Source: G963663525 sp963663525
Lineage (GTDB): Bacteria; Myxococcota_A; SURF-8; G963663525
Reading direction: 5' to 3'
Length of the DNA stretch: 64,000 nt
NCBI GenBank assembly: GCA_963663525.2
Contig: CAXXHC010000004.1
Location: 1,240,001-1,304,000, forward strand
Below the pieces are notes generated by a model. It was given only the letters and a program-made list of their open reading frames with translations, had not been told where the DNA came from and did no database searches. Position numbers and translations under genes: made by a program. Below, in pieces: positions 34,581-43,838 of this stretch (position 1 is the stretch's first letter; every line of letters begins with the position of its first letter).

Positions 34581-36122
34581 ATGAGCCACGAACTGATTCT
34601 GATTCTCGATTACGGTTCTCAATACACGCAGTTGATCGCCCGGCGCATCCGGGAATTGAACGTGTACTGCGAGATTCATCCCTGCACGTTGCCGGTAGAT
34701 ACCATCCGCGCCATGAATCCCAAAGGCGTCGTGCTTTCGGGCGGCCCGGCGAGCACCCTGGACGAGGGCGCCCCCACCGCCGAAGATGCGCTATGGAAAC
34801 TCGGCGTTCCCATGCTGGGCATCTGTTACGGAATGCAACTCGCTGCGCTGGGCCACGGGGGAAGCGTTTCCCACGCCGAGCGCCGCGAGTACGGCCCCGC
34901 CACCGTGCACATCGACCGCAACGCCCCGCTTTTCGCCGGAATCGATGGCGACGACATCGCCGTCTGGGCCTCCCACGGAGACCGGGTGGAAACCCTGCCG
35001 GACGGTTTTCAGGCGGTCGGCTCGTCCGAAAACTGCCCCATCGCGGCCTACTCCGGTCCCGGTGGAATCTACGGCATCCAGTTTCACCCCGAAGTGTCTC
35101 ATACACCGCAAGGTGGGAAAATCATTGCGAATTTCCTGTTCGACATCTGTAACTGCGCCAAAGACTGGACGCCCGGCGCATTCATTAACGAAACCATCGA
35201 AGCCATCCAACATCAGGTGGGCGAGCAAGGCCGCGTAATTCTTGGACTTTCCGGCGGCGTCGATTCGAGCGTCACAGCGGTGCTGTTGCATAAGGCGATC
35301 GGAAAACGCCTGACCTGCATTTTCGTGGACAACGGCCTGCTTCGCCTGAACGAGCGCGAGGAAGTGGAGGAAACGTTCCGCGAGCATTACTCCATGGATC
35401 TCATCACCGTGGACGCCCGCGAGCGGTTTTACGGAAAATTAAAGGGGCTGACCGACCCTGAAGACAAACGAAAGGCCATCGGACATACGTTTATCGATGT
35501 GTTCCGAGAGGAAGCCGAGAAAATCGGCGGTACGCAGTTTCTCGCCCAGGGCACGATCTATCCCGACGTGATCGAGTCCACCTCGTTCAAAGGCCCGTCG
35601 GCGACGATCAAATCCCACCACAACGTGGGTGGTTTACCCGAGCAACTGGGCTTGGAACTGGTCGAGCCGCTACGGGAGCTTTTCAAGGACGAAGTGCGCC
35701 GCGTGGGTGCGGAGTTGGGCATTCCGGAAACGATGCTGATGCGCCACCCCTTCCCCGGTCCCGGTCTTGGCGTGCGCGTGCTGGGGGAAGTCACCGGCGA
35801 GCGTTGCGACGTGCTGCGTCTGGCCGATGCGATCTTCATCGGGGAAATCCGCAAGGCGGGATGGTACGACCGCATCGCCCAGGCCTTCGCCGTACTGCTG
35901 CCCGTCAAATCGGTGGGAGTGATGGGCGACGAGCGCACCCACGAACACGCCCTGGTGCTGCGCGCGGTAAACACCACGGATTTCATGACCGCCAACATCA
36001 CCCGGCTGCCTTTCGAGTTGCTGGAGACGATCAGCAACCGGATCATCAACGAGGTGCGCGGCATCAACCGCGTGGCCTACGATGTTTCGAGCAAGCCACC
36101 GGCGACCATCGAATGGGAGTAG
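34581..36122 (+). CDS. guaA: GMP synthase (glutamine-hydrolysing)
   Basis: 513 residues. An N-terminal class I glutamine amidotransferase domain with Cys82 in LGICYGMQ and the FHPEVSHT histidine-glutamate pair, a PP-loop ATP pyrophosphatase domain (LGLSGGVDSSVTAVL) and the C-terminal dimerisation domain ending in PPATIEWE. It converts XMP to GMP. ATG at 34581 has GGAAGG at 9 bases and gives the normal length; an ATG at 34566 is in frame. The last 30 bases of the gene are duplicated at 37297-37326, which marks an integration event at its 3' end. Confidence 0.97.
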   Translation: MSHELILILDYGSQYTQLIARRIRELNVYCEIHPCTLPVDTIRAMNPKGVVLSGGPASTLDEGAPTAEDALWKLGVPMLGICYGMQLAALGHGGSVSHAERREYGPATVHIDRNAPLFAGIDGDDIAVWASHGDRVETLPDGFQAVGSSENCPIAAYSGPGGIYGIQFHPEVSHTPQGGKIIANFLFDICNCAKDWTPGAFINETIEAIQHQVGEQGRVILGLSGGVDSSVTAVLLHKAIGKRLTCIFVDNGLLRLNEREEVEETFREHYSMDLITVDARERFYGKLKGLTDPEDKRKAIGHTFIDVFREEAEKIGGTQFLAQGTIYPDVIESTSFKGPSATIKSHHNVGGLPEQLGLELVEPLRELFKDEVRRVGAELGIPETMLMRHPFPGPGLGVRVLGEVTGERCDVLRLADAIFIGEIRKAGWYDRIAQAFAVLLPVKSVGVMGDERTHEHALVLRAVNTTDFMTANITRLPFELLETISNRIINEVRGINRVAYDVSSKPPATIEWE

Positions 36123-36165
36123 AAAAAACGGGAAGCTGAGTGTACAAAATGATTTTTAGGGGGTG

Positions 36166-36486
36166 TTAATCCACCCCCTGAATCCAACTGTTTAATGCAT
36201 TTAACAAACCGGAGCCAAACAACAGGATGACTCCAAGCACAATGACCCCTAATTCCCCGGAAACAGCCCCAAGCGTACACGACCCGAGTCCCAAAACCAT
36301 GACAACAATCGCCGGGACATACAAAAGGCCGCTTTTCCTGATTTCCTGCTTTTGCTGGAGATAAATCACTTCTCTTCTGGCTTTCAGGCTTTCGTACAGC
36401 ATTTCTTCTCTGGTATCCCTAGCATCATATCCTTTTGCGCTGAGGTAATCCCATTCTCTCTGGTTCTCTTCAGTCCATTCTTTCAT
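36166..36486 (-). CDS. Small membrane protein of unknown function
   Basis: 106 residues. A charged N-terminal half (EENQREWDYLSAKGYDARD, RREVIYLQQKQEI) is followed by two membrane segments (GLLYVPAIVVMVLGLGSC and GVIVLGVILLFGSGLL). No family recognised. A weak AGGAGCG ribosome site precedes the ATG. It lies within the guaA islet. Confidence 0.6.
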   Translation of the reverse strand: MKEWTEENQREWDYLSAKGYDARDTREEMLYESLKARREVIYLQQKQEIRKSGLLYVPAIVVMVLGLGSCTLGAVSGELGVIVLGVILLFGSGLLNALNSWIQGVD

Positions 36487-36512
36487 CGTAACGCTCCTGT
36501 TTGCAGCGGAAC

Positions 36513-36689
36513 TTACTTATTGTACAGAAATGCTTCGGCTCTTCGCATGGCATCGGCAGCAGAAGAAGCTTTTCCACAGTCTGTCCATCCCGCATAAGCG
36601 ACGTAAACGACTTTCGAGGAAGAATCCCATTTGACTTCGTAGGTTTTCCCTTTGCCGGACTTTACCCGCCCAATCACCGATGCACCCAT
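36513..36689 (-). CDS. Small protein of unknown function
   Basis: 58 residues from the ATG at 36689, preceded by AGAGAG; a TTG at 36719 would add ten residues but lacks a ribosome site. The sequence GRVKSGKGKTYEVKWD and VYVAYAGWTDCGKASSA suggests a small beta domain followed by a helix (AADAMRRAEAFLYN). Located in the guaA islet between two other unknown genes. Confidence 0.5.
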   Translation of the reverse strand: MGASVIGRVKSGKGKTYEVKWDSSSKVVYVAYAGWTDCGKASSAADAMRRAEAFLYNK

Positions 36690-36733
36690 CAAGCACTCTC
36701 TTTCTGTTTTGAAACCCAAGTAAATAAGGATAG

Positions 36734-37060
36734 TTACGGAAGCTCCAAGCGAATGGAGCCATCCGAGTTGAAAACAATCATCGTATGACCAAGCGCCTTT
36801 CCTGCAGCGACTGCGGCTTGTTGCGTCGGATAGGGGCCTGTTTCTTTTTTCAAGGCGAAATCAATCCTGTACCATAAGCGATCCTGGTCGGCCCGCGAAA
36901 CGTGTTCATCAATCACAACGTAGGTTTCTCCCAAGGCTTTCACTTTGGCAATCGCCGCTTCTTTTGTCTCATGCATACTGGTCGCAGTATCCAAATCCAG
37001 TATCGTACATTGCCACATTCCTAGCTCATTGGCTTCAATGGCGTATTTGTACATGCTCAT
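36734..37060 (-). CDS. Unrecognised 108-residue protein
   Basis: Soluble, with two similar-looking halves each built as a strand-helix unit (TKEAAIAKVKALGETYVVID and PTQQAAVAAGKALGHTMIVF). That internal repeat suggests a duplicated small domain. AAAGGG stands about 9 bases before the first ATG; a second ATG two codons on is also possible. Located in the guaA islet. Confidence 0.6.
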   Translation of the reverse strand: MSMYKYAIEANELGMWQCTILDLDTATSMHETKEAAIAKVKALGETYVVIDEHVSRADQDRLWYRIDFALKKETGPYPTQQAAVAAGKALGHTMIVFNSDGSIRLELP

Positions 37061-37365
37061 TGGGCAATTCCCTTTTCTTGAAGGCTGATCAGATATGATG
37101 CAATGAAGAAAATTTAAACGACATATTTACAGAATGCAAGATCTAAATACCCATATTTGCGATACTTGGCAGATTTCCAAGGGCACAAAAATCCTGTATT
37201 TGCTTATTTGGGGTCGTTTTTCAGCTTTATGGATATTTTCGGAAGAGTTTATACACAACGAGGTGTGCAACACAAGTTACGTGACTTGCGATAAAAAAGC
37301 CACCGGCGACCATCGAGTGGGAGTAGCCACCGGAGGTAGGCAGGTAGAAAAAAAACGGCGGAATA

Positions 37366-37755
37366 TCAATCCGGGTCGATGGCGTTGACAAGCCAGTCCA
37401 GACAGACTTTTTCAAAATTCTCGACGGACGAGGCGTCCACGTAGCGTTCCCATTCGTAAATGCCTGTTTCTTTTGCAATACGCTGAAACTGCATTTTCAT
37501 AATCGAACTATCGACTACGACCACCGAACGTTGCATCCCTTTCTCTTTGTAAAGCTTCTGGCCTTCTTGCATGGCGCTCTGGGCTTCGGTACCAACCGGC
37601 TTGAGCGTGCGCATATCCACAAACACGCCGAATTCCTTCGTTGCACCAGCAAGTGCTTTCCGGGATTCTTCCACCCACTGCTTCATTTCATCCACGGAAA
37701 CAATTCCTTCGAGCGTGATTTTGTACCCATAAGATTTTTGTTCGATTGAATGCAT
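37366..37755 (-). CDS. STAS/SpoIIAA-like small protein
   Basis: 129 residues. The pattern GYKITLEGIVSVDEMKQW, FGVFVDMRTLKPVG, ALAGATKEFG and RSVVVVDSSIMKMQFQRIAKE follows the SpoIIAA/STAS-like fold used as signalling or anti-anti-sigma modules. A clear phosphorylatable serine site is not evident. GAGGAG lies 8 bases before the ATG at 37755. It starts just past the duplicated guaA tail, so it may belong to the same accessory region. The fold assignment is by pattern only. Confidence 0.65.
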   Translation of the reverse strand: MHSIEQKSYGYKITLEGIVSVDEMKQWVEESRKALAGATKEFGVFVDMRTLKPVGTEAQSAMQEGQKLYKEKGMQRSVVVVDSSIMKMQFQRIAKETGIYEWERYVDASSVENFEKVCLDWLVNAIDPD

Positions 37756-37988
37756 CGCATTTCTCCTCAAATTAATAGAAATTAGTAGCTACCCGTCTTT
37801 GATTATCCTTCTCAGTTATCGGCTAATTCGTGAAAAAGATTAGCGTTTTTTCCATGAAAAAAGGTTCAGAAAATTATTCGGACAAAGCATGAATGCGGAC
37901 GGTCGAAAGCCAAAAGCGCTCACGCCGCAGTGGTTATTTGTTGCATTTTTCGGAACGTTTAAATGCCGTTAGGATGTAATGACATCAA

Positions 37989-38741
37989 TTAGTGGGTCGC
38001 TTTTTCTTTCTTCGAACCTGCGATTTCATTTTTCAATGAATCCAACTTTTCAGGAAGAAGCTTTCCGCTGGCATCGTCGAAAACACGGTGATGGTTAAAA
38101 AGTTCCAGAGCATTACTATAGCCATGCCTTGTCTTTAGCTGTTCATACAAATTCCCAAAGGATTTCAACAGGTTCGCATCCTCATAGTTTCGTGCGACAC
38201 GGCAATAGCCCTCTCCTTCTTTGTAGTCACTTCTTTTTATACACCCACTTGAATATTGCACTTTGAACTGAACCATGTATTCGTTTGCGGCTTCCTTGAG
38301 CCCCATGTTTCTCATTTCACCGATCATCCAACCCACGAATCGCCATCGTTCTTCGATGGGAATGAATGCCTCCATAAACGCATCGATCTCCGACACCGGC
38401 GTCCCGGTGTCCCATCTCCCGATGTTGTCCCATCCGTAGTGCTTTATTGCAATGACATAGTATTTCTTCATCATTTCGATCATGGGACCGATCGTTTTCC
38501 CGGGCCTGTCTTGTACCGCCACATCGATATACCTGCCGTAATGCGATTCCGTTTCCTGTATTACTGCCGTATCCTTTGGATTTTTCTGGAGTTTTTCAGT
38601 CATCTTCCCGATACATCCGAGCATGACCGCTTCATTCTGCCCCTGCGCGTATCCGGTCCCGAAACATCGATCCAGTTCTTTTTTCAGGGTATCCGAACCC
38701 ATGCCGGCAAAGAACACGAGTATGCATACGATAATCTTCAT
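37989..38741 (-). CDS. Unrecognised protein with an N-terminal signal
   Basis: 250 residues. Hydrophobic start MKIIVCILVFFAGMGS is a likely signal peptide. The mature part is helical with four or more cysteines (RCFGTGY, MLGCIGKM, SGCIKRS, GYCRVARN), compatible with disulfides in the periplasm. GAGAGG is 7 bases before the ATG. AT-richer than the neighbouring LytM gene. No family recognised. Confidence 0.65.
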   Translation of the reverse strand: MKIIVCILVFFAGMGSDTLKKELDRCFGTGYAQGQNEAVMLGCIGKMTEKLQKNPKDTAVIQETESHYGRYIDVAVQDRPGKTIGPMIEMMKKYYVIAIKHYGWDNIGRWDTGTPVSEIDAFMEAFIPIEERWRFVGWMIGEMRNMGLKEAANEYMVQFKVQYSSGCIKRSDYKEGEGYCRVARNYEDANLLKSFGNLYEQLKTRHGYSNALELFNHHRVFDDASGKLLPEKLDSLKNEIAGSKKEKATH

Positions 38742-38787
38742 GATTCAGCCTCTCACGGTAGAAAAGATGTCCCTACCGATTGTGCTA

Positions 38788-39762
38788 TTACCAGCCGTCG
38801 TTCCAGTTTTTCGAAGACGAGTGCTGTTTTTCCGGGGTGGGCAGAAGCGTTTCCACGAAGCGTTCGGGATTGACGGCTTTGTTTTCGAGCGTGATTTTGA
38901 AGTGGACGTGCGGCCCGGTGGAACGTCCCGTGGTGCCGAGCAATCCGATGGGCCAGCCTTTGCCGATTTCCACGCCGGGGACAGTCAACACCTCGTCGAA
39001 GTGGCAGAAAATCGTCTTGAATCCGTTGCGATGGTCGATGGCCACGAGCTTGCCGCAGCGGTCGTTGTAGTCCACGGCGATCACCTTGCCGCGCTCCGGG
39101 GAAACCACCAGCGTCCCGCGTTCGGCGGCCAGGTCGATGCCATCGTGAAACGCCTGTTTTCCGGTGAACGGATCTTCGCGCATCCCGAAGGGCGAAGTCA
39201 CTTCGAAGGCGTCGAGCGGCCAGCGAAACATGAAGTAATCGTCGGAAAGACTCGGAGGCGCGACGCGACGATACGCCGGAAGTCGCGGCGACGTGCGGAC
39301 TTCCACCTCTTCCGGCATCCTTCGTCTCAGGATTTCGCGGTCGATGTCACTGTTGAGTTGCAACAAATCCTGGCGAAGTTCCTGAGGCACTCCGCTGTAA
39401 TGGCGCACCGCCATGTGCAGCATACGACTAAGCCGCTTTTTCACGTCCACCAGTTCGGTGACATCGCGGCTGTCTTCTTTTTTCAATAATTTCAATCGGT
39501 TGGAAACACTTTCCATCATCTGTTGCCAATGGGTGCGCTCTGCCACGGACATACGACGGCCCATAAGTGCAGGGTCGAAGCTTTCGTCCTCGGTGCGGAT
39601 CGACTCCCCCATCACGCTTAGACCGTCGCTTCGTTCCTCATCCCGTGCTTCGGGAGAGGAAGCGCAGCCGCTCCAGATCAGGAGCCAGACCAAAGCCATC
39701 CCCTTGAAAACACAAGGAAAACAAGCCACAAACTTTCGTAGGAATTCCGGCATAGCGTCCAT
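38788..39762 (-). CDS. M23/LytM metallopeptidase lipoprotein
   Basis: About 324 residues. A signal region ends in the lipobox LLIWSGC; residues about 60-170 are helical and may form a coiled coil (RTHWQQMMESVSNRLKLLKK). The LytM domain covers the last 150 residues with SPFGMREDPFTGKQAFHDGID and GPHVHFKI supplying the zinc ligands (HxxxD and HxH). All ligands are present, so it may cut peptidoglycan crosslinks. The start is uncertain (39762 or 39753); neither has a strong ribosome site. Confidence 0.88.
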   Translation of the reverse strand: MDAMPEFLRKFVACFPCVFKGMALVWLLIWSGCASSPEARDEERSDGLSVMGESIRTEDESFDPALMGRRMSVAERTHWQQMMESVSNRLKLLKKEDSRDVTELVDVKKRLSRMLHMAVRHYSGVPQELRQDLLQLNSDIDREILRRRMPEEVEVRTSPRLPAYRRVAPPSLSDDYFMFRWPLDAFEVTSPFGMREDPFTGKQAFHDGIDLAAERGTLVVSPERGKVIAVDYNDRCGKLVAIDHRNGFKTIFCHFDEVLTVPGVEIGKGWPIGLLGTTGRSTGPHVHFKITLENKAVNPERFVETLLPTPEKQHSSSKNWNDGW

Positions 39763-40036
39763 GGACCCAACGAGAACCAAACCGCCTCCGTGAAAAGGCG
39801 CACTTTCATGATGGTAGAGTCTCTTTCGAAACACGCCGCCTGTCAAGCCGCAACGAGCGTTTCTCTGCAACCTGCGTCATTTCACGATGTCCCTAACCCT
39901 GCCAGCATATACAATTATTATGGTTTTAAAATGGTGTTTTTGTTAAAATCGATTGCAAGCTTCAACCAAGGGATTTCAAACACACAAACAGTTTCTTGAT
40001 ATGGAAATCGTTTCGTTCTACCGGAGGTGACTGGAA

Positions 40037-40858
40037 ATGAGGAAAACTATCTTTCTGTGGCTCCTTCTTTGGACGGCCTGCATCCTCACGACAAATTGCG
40101 GCGATGACGCAGGCGATGACGAATCGAACGACTGCGTAGCGCCTGGTGAACGTGGATTCCCTGAAATCCTGGACGCCGAGGGCGATTTTGCGCTGATTTA
40201 CAATGGAGTAGTTGCCGCACCTGGAGCAGCCGAAGCCGTGGCGGAGATGGCAGAGGCCGCCGGGCTCGATATCGAGTATTTTTCAGATGTAAGTGATTTG
40301 CCGGACCTGTTGGAAGGGGCGGCGGTCGTCATGATAGGTGGAACAGAGGACGATCTTTCTCCATTGATCGGTGGGTTTACAACCGAGATCCTGGGTGCAC
40401 TGACCGACTACCTGGAAGGAGGAGGTCGTTACCTGGGCATCTGCGGAGGTGCTTATACCGCCTCCACGGGTTGGGAGGACACGGACGGCTTTGTAAATGC
40501 CCTTGGCCTTTTAAACGCCGAGACCGAAGGGTACATCGAGGAAAGCGACCCCATGATTATTTCGGTCACATGGGAATGTGTGGAGCGCCCTATTTACTAC
40601 GCATACGGACCGGCTTTCCTCCTATCGGAGACTGCGAATGTCGAAATCCTCGCTACATACGAAGACGGACGTATCGCAGCCCTTCTCGCACCCTATGGAA
40701 AAGGAAAAATCGCCCTCTGCGGTCCTCATCCTGAAGCCGACGAGACTTGGCTGGACGACGACCCGGAACCTCAAGATGCCGATAGCTGGGAGTCAACCAC
40801 GGATCTGGCAAATTCTCTGTTGGATCAACTACTTATGGGCGGACTGCGAAGCAATTAG
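40037..40858 (+). CDS. Lipoprotein with a class I GATase-like (BPL_N) domain
   Basis: 273 residues. Signal MRKTIFLWLLLWTACILTTNC has a lipobox-like end, then an acidic linker (GDDAGDDESND). The domain shows the biotin-protein-ligase N-terminal type of amidotransferase fold: ALIYNGVVAAPGAAEA, VVMIGGTEDDLSPLI, GRYLGICGGAYTAS with the nucleophile cysteine, and GKIALCGPHPE. GGAGGTG is 8 bases before the ATG. A strong terminator follows. Periplasmic location is unusual for this fold; enzymatic role unknown. Confidence 0.82.
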   Translation: MRKTIFLWLLLWTACILTTNCGDDAGDDESNDCVAPGERGFPEILDAEGDFALIYNGVVAAPGAAEAVAEMAEAAGLDIEYFSDVSDLPDLLEGAAVVMIGGTEDDLSPLIGGFTTEILGALTDYLEGGGRYLGICGGAYTASTGWEDTDGFVNALGLLNAETEGYIEESDPMIISVTWECVERPIYYAYGPAFLLSETANVEILATYEDGRIAALLAPYGKGKIALCGPHPEADETWLDDDPEPQDADSWESTTDLANSLLDQLLMGGLRSN

Positions 40859-40916
40859 CCTTTCTTCAAGTAGTATTCATTCCTTGCGTTGGAGCAGATA
40901 TCCCGCTCACACGGGT

Positions 40917-40959
40917 AACAAAAAGCGACCATCAACATTGCCGGTGGTCGCTTTTTGTT
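40917..40959. terminator. Bidirectional rho-independent terminator
   Basis: AACAAAAAGCGACCA (40917-40931) pairs perfectly with TGGTCGCTTTTTGTT (40945-40959) around a 13-base loop. The A and T runs on both sides allow termination from both strands. It separates the plus-strand lipoprotein from the convergent aminotransferase. Confidence 0.9.
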
Positions 40960-40994
40960 CACGATATTCATTGCAAAAATCGCCGTAAATTCCC

Positions 40995-42182
40995 CTACCC
41001 TTTCACGGCGTCTTCCAGGCGATCCATGCCTTCTTCGATGTCTTCCATCGAGCAGGCGAAGGAAAAACGCAGGTAGCCCGGCATACCGAAAGCGGTCCCC
41101 GGCACCGAAGCCACGCCCGCCGCGTCGAGCAGGTACCCGGCGAAATCCACGTCATCGTTCAGCTTTTTCGACGCTCCCAGGCGCTCGATCACCGGACGCA
41201 CGTCGGCGAACAGGTAGAACGCGCCTTCGGGAAGTCGACAGGATACGCCGTCGAGAGCCACGAGCCGCTCGTGCATACGATTCCTGCGTTGGGTGTATTG
41301 CGCCAGCCAGTCCTCGAAGAATTCCTGCGGACCGTTCAACGCGGCCATGGCGGCGTGCTGGGCGATGCTAGTGGGGTTGGAAAGCATCTGCCCCTGCAAT
41401 TTGCCCATACCCTTGATCCAGTCGCGCGGTCCCAGTCCCCAGCCGATGCGCCATCCCGTCATGGCGTAGGATTTCGACACGCCGTTGACCACCATGCAAC
41501 GCTCTGCAAGATCGGGGGCGACGTCCACCGGCGAGAGGCATTCCCTCCCGTCGTAGACGAGGCGGTCGTAGATTTCATCACTGATGACATGCACTTGCGG
41601 ATGCCGTCGCAGCACGTCGAGCCATCCGGCCAGTTCGTCGCGCCCCAGCACTTTTCCGGAAGGATTGGAGGGGCTGTTGAGGATCAGCAGCTTGGTTTTC
41701 TCGGTGATGTGGTCTTCCAGCACCTGCGGATCGATGGAAAAATTCCCGTCGCAGGGCAGAAACACCGGCACCGCACGTTGCAGGCGCACCTGCTCGGGGT
41801 AACTCACCCAATAAGGTCGGGGAATCAGCACCTCGTCGCCGGGGTCCAGTAACGCCTGCATGGCGAGATACAGCACCATTTTCGCGCCGCCCGACACAAG
41901 CACGTCCCCCACTTCGTAGGACCATCCTTTGCGGCGCTGCACGTCGCGCACGATGGCCTCACGCAGGTCGGGAATTCCCACCGTGGCGGTATACTTCGAA
42001 TACCCGGCTTCGAAGGCAGCCTGTGCCGCATCCCCGATGAACTCCGGCGGGTTGAAGTCGGGTTCTCCGGCTGCGAAGGCATAGACTTTCTTCCCTTTTT
42101 CGCGCAGCGCACGGGCTTTGTCGGTCACGGCAAGGGTCACGGAAGGCTGGATATCGTTGAGAATCAGACTGGTTCGCGTCAT
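40995..42182 (-). CDS. Class I/II pyridoxal-phosphate aminotransferase (aspartate aminotransferase-like)
   Basis: 395 residues. The fold type I signatures are seen: AAGEPDFNPPEF near residue 38, LNSPSNPSGKVL near 170, and SKSYAMTGWRIGW with the Schiff-base lysine near 235. The arginine binding the alpha-carboxylate is in YLRFSFACS. Probably aspartate or aromatic aminotransferase of the AspC/AAT I-gamma type. GAGGAAC stands before the ATG. Third gene of a rsmD-coaD-aminotransferase run on the minus strand, 131 bases behind coaD. Confidence 0.93.
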   Translation of the reverse strand: MTRTSLILNDIQPSVTLAVTDKARALREKGKKVYAFAAGEPDFNPPEFIGDAAQAAFEAGYSKYTATVGIPDLREAIVRDVQRRKGWSYEVGDVLVSGGAKMVLYLAMQALLDPGDEVLIPRPYWVSYPEQVRLQRAVPVFLPCDGNFSIDPQVLEDHITEKTKLLILNSPSNPSGKVLGRDELAGWLDVLRRHPQVHVISDEIYDRLVYDGRECLSPVDVAPDLAERCMVVNGVSKSYAMTGWRIGWGLGPRDWIKGMGKLQGQMLSNPTSIAQHAAMAALNGPQEFFEDWLAQYTQRRNRMHERLVALDGVSCRLPEGAFYLFADVRPVIERLGASKKLNDDVDFAGYLLDAAGVASVPGTAFGMPGYLRFSFACSMEDIEEGMDRLEDAVKG

Positions 42183-42313
42183 GGCGTTCCTCGAAAATGG
42201 GGGGATACGGGGAGTGAACTCCTACCGAATGGAAAAACCCGGAAAAATCGCGTTCGTGGCGGGAGTCCGAAATCAACGACAAGGGGTTCGGTTAAAAACT
42301 CACCCGACCTGCG

Positions 42314-42817
42314 CTAGCCATTCTTCCGTCCAAACCTGCGGCGCAACTCGCGCTTGACGTTCGTCGGCACCAGGCCATCGACACAGCCGCCCAACGACGC
42401 CACTTCCTTGACGGTCCGCGAGCTGATGTAAAACTGCCCTTCGGCGGTCATCATGAACATCGTTTCCACTTTGGGACTCAGCTTGCGGTTCATGCTGGCC
42501 ATCTGGAATTCGTACTCGAAGTCGCTTACGGCGCGAAGTCCACGCACCAGGGCATCGGCCCCGCACTTCAGGGCGTAATCGACGATCAACCCGCTGAAGA
42601 ATTCCACCTTGATCCGCTCGCTTCCCTCGATTTCGTGGTCCAGAGCTTCGCGAATCATCTCCACCCGCTCTTCGGGGGAGAACATGGCCTGTTTCGAGGC
42701 GTTGACCGCCACCGCGATGTACAGGGAGTCGAAAATCTTCAAACTGCGTTCGATGATATTCAGGTGGCCATTGGTGATCGGATCGAAACTTCCAGGATAA
42801 ATCGCCAGTTTTGCCAT
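42314..42817 (-). CDS. coaD: Phosphopantetheine adenylyltransferase
   Basis: 167 residues, the typical length. It transfers AMP to 4'-phosphopantetheine in coenzyme A synthesis. Nucleotidyltransferase motif YPGSFDPITNGHLNII (with TNGH) lies at the N-terminus; RGLRAVSDFEYEFQMA, AEGQFYISSRTVKEVA and the C-terminal basic tail also fit. It starts 15 bases after the rsmD stop, the usual rsmD-coaD pairing. Confidence 0.96.
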   Translation of the reverse strand: MAKLAIYPGSFDPITNGHLNIIERSLKIFDSLYIAVAVNASKQAMFSPEERVEMIREALDHEIEGSERIKVEFFSGLIVDYALKCGADALVRGLRAVSDFEYEFQMASMNRKLSPKVETMFMMTAEGQFYISSRTVKEVASLGGCVDGLVPTNVKRELRRRFGRKNG

Positions 42818-42832
42818 GATCCCGTTTTCCGT

Positions 42833-43384
42833 TCAGCGCCCGCGTCGAAGAATGCGGACGCTCGTGGTTCCGTAGCTTCTCTCGGTGATCGTTTCCCAAC
42901 CTTGTGGAACCCTCCATTCGGCAGCGGCCAAGGACTCGGCCACCACTCGGCACGCCGGAGATGTGACCGTATCCAGCATACCAGGTTCCAACACTTCCGC
43001 AAGATAGTTGGTTTTGTAAGGAGGATCAAGAAAAACCAAGTCAAATTGGAGCGATTCCTTTTTCAGAAGCCTCAGCGCCCTCAATGCGGGCATGGCAAGC
43101 AACCGCCAGCCGTCGTCGAGACGCAACGAGGCAAGGTTTTCCTTGAGAATGCGGCCCGCCACCGGAGAAGGTTCCACAAAGCAGGTTTCCGACACTCCAC
43201 GGCTCAGAGCTTCGATCCCCAAGCCGCCGGAGCCGGCGAACAGGTCGAGGGCGTGAAGGTCGTCCAACGGACCGAGGATGTTGAACACGGCTTCTTTCAC
43301 CCGGTCCGTCGTCGGGCGCACCTCTGCCCCATTCGGCACTTTGAGCCTGCGTCCCCGAAACGTTCCCGCGATGATCCGTGTCAT
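42833..43384 (-). CDS. rsmD: 16S rRNA (guanine-966-N2)-methyltransferase
   Basis: 183 residues. RIIAGTFRGRRLKVP, RPTTDRVKEAVFNIL, the SAM motif ALDLFAGSGGLGIEALSRG and the catalytic LVFLDPPYKTNY are all present. AGGAG is 5-6 bases before the ATG at 43384; the longer open frame is not supported. Methylates the 30S subunit during assembly. First gene of the rsmD-coaD unit. Confidence 0.94.
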   Translation of the reverse strand: MTRIIAGTFRGRRLKVPNGAEVRPTTDRVKEAVFNILGPLDDLHALDLFAGSGGLGIEALSRGVSETCFVEPSPVAGRILKENLASLRLDDGWRLLAMPALRALRLLKKESLQFDLVFLDPPYKTNYLAEVLEPGMLDTVTSPACRVVAESLAAAEWRVPQGWETITERSYGTTSVRILRRGR

Positions 43385-43471
43385 GAAAACTCCTGAAAAA
43401 ACAACCTGTTTGGACCTAACATGCCTGTGGACAGGGGTCAAGATCCAAGAAAAGGAAAAGCGCACCCTCTC

Positions 43472-43504
43472 ATTGAAGCAAGTCACCGGACTGCTCCAAC
43501 GAGG
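43472..43504 (+). repeat. Short family B hairpin copy (left of the module)
   Basis: ATTGAAGCAAGTC, then GGACTGCTCCAACGAGG: diverged arms of the GGAGCAAGTC/GACTTGCTCC hairpin with the same CCAACGAGG ending as the copy at 46176-46209. Confidence 0.55.
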
Positions 43505-43751
43505 AGAGAAACAATCCCCATGGACAAGCTTCGCTTCGTCTATGCCACCCATTATATTATCAAAGATCACGGCTTGTCTGGGTCACCCGTCGGAGGATGA
43601 TTCAACGCCAGGGCGTCCTCGTGGACATGGCGACTCCTTTTCGCTTCAAGCTTCTCACAATTTGAAGCTCGCCTTATGTCCTCATTCTTAGTCAAGATTA
43701 AGTACTCAGCTTCGCGATGAACCCAAAGTTTCAATGGTGTCCTAACTTTTC

Positions 43752-43780
43752 TTGACAGAGAAAATAAATGTGGCTAGGAT
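43752..43780 (+). promoter_or_regulatory. Sigma-70-type promoter of the two-gene accessory module
   Basis: Perfect TTGACA (43752-43757) and TAGGAT (43775-43780) with a 17-base spacer. It lies 58 bases before the start of the 436-residue protein. Confidence 0.7.
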
Positions 43781-43838
43781 AGCAACAATCATCAATATGG
43801 ATTAATTCCTTAGAAGTTTGTGATATTGGAGGGACGAA

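Larger units (their letters stand above)
36093..37326. mobile_element. Genomic islet integrated at the 3' end of guaA
   Basis: The final 30 bases of guaA (36093-36122) are repeated at 37297-37326 with a single change (GAATGGG to GAGTGGG). Between the copies lie about 1.17 kb with three small minus-strand genes of unknown function. The guaA 3' end is a known integration site for genomic islands carrying tyrosine recombinases. No integrase remains here, so this is a remnant or a non-autonomous islet. Additional accessory genes continue to about 38750. Confidence 0.78.
43385..43838. other. Intergenic boundary between core genome and the AT-richer two-gene module
   Basis: Contains a family B repeat (43472-43504), a GAAAAGCGCACCC block (43455-43467) also present at 46212, and a strong promoter (43752-43780) reading into the module. 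Composition shifts from GC-rich to AT-rich near 43680. Confidence 0.6.
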
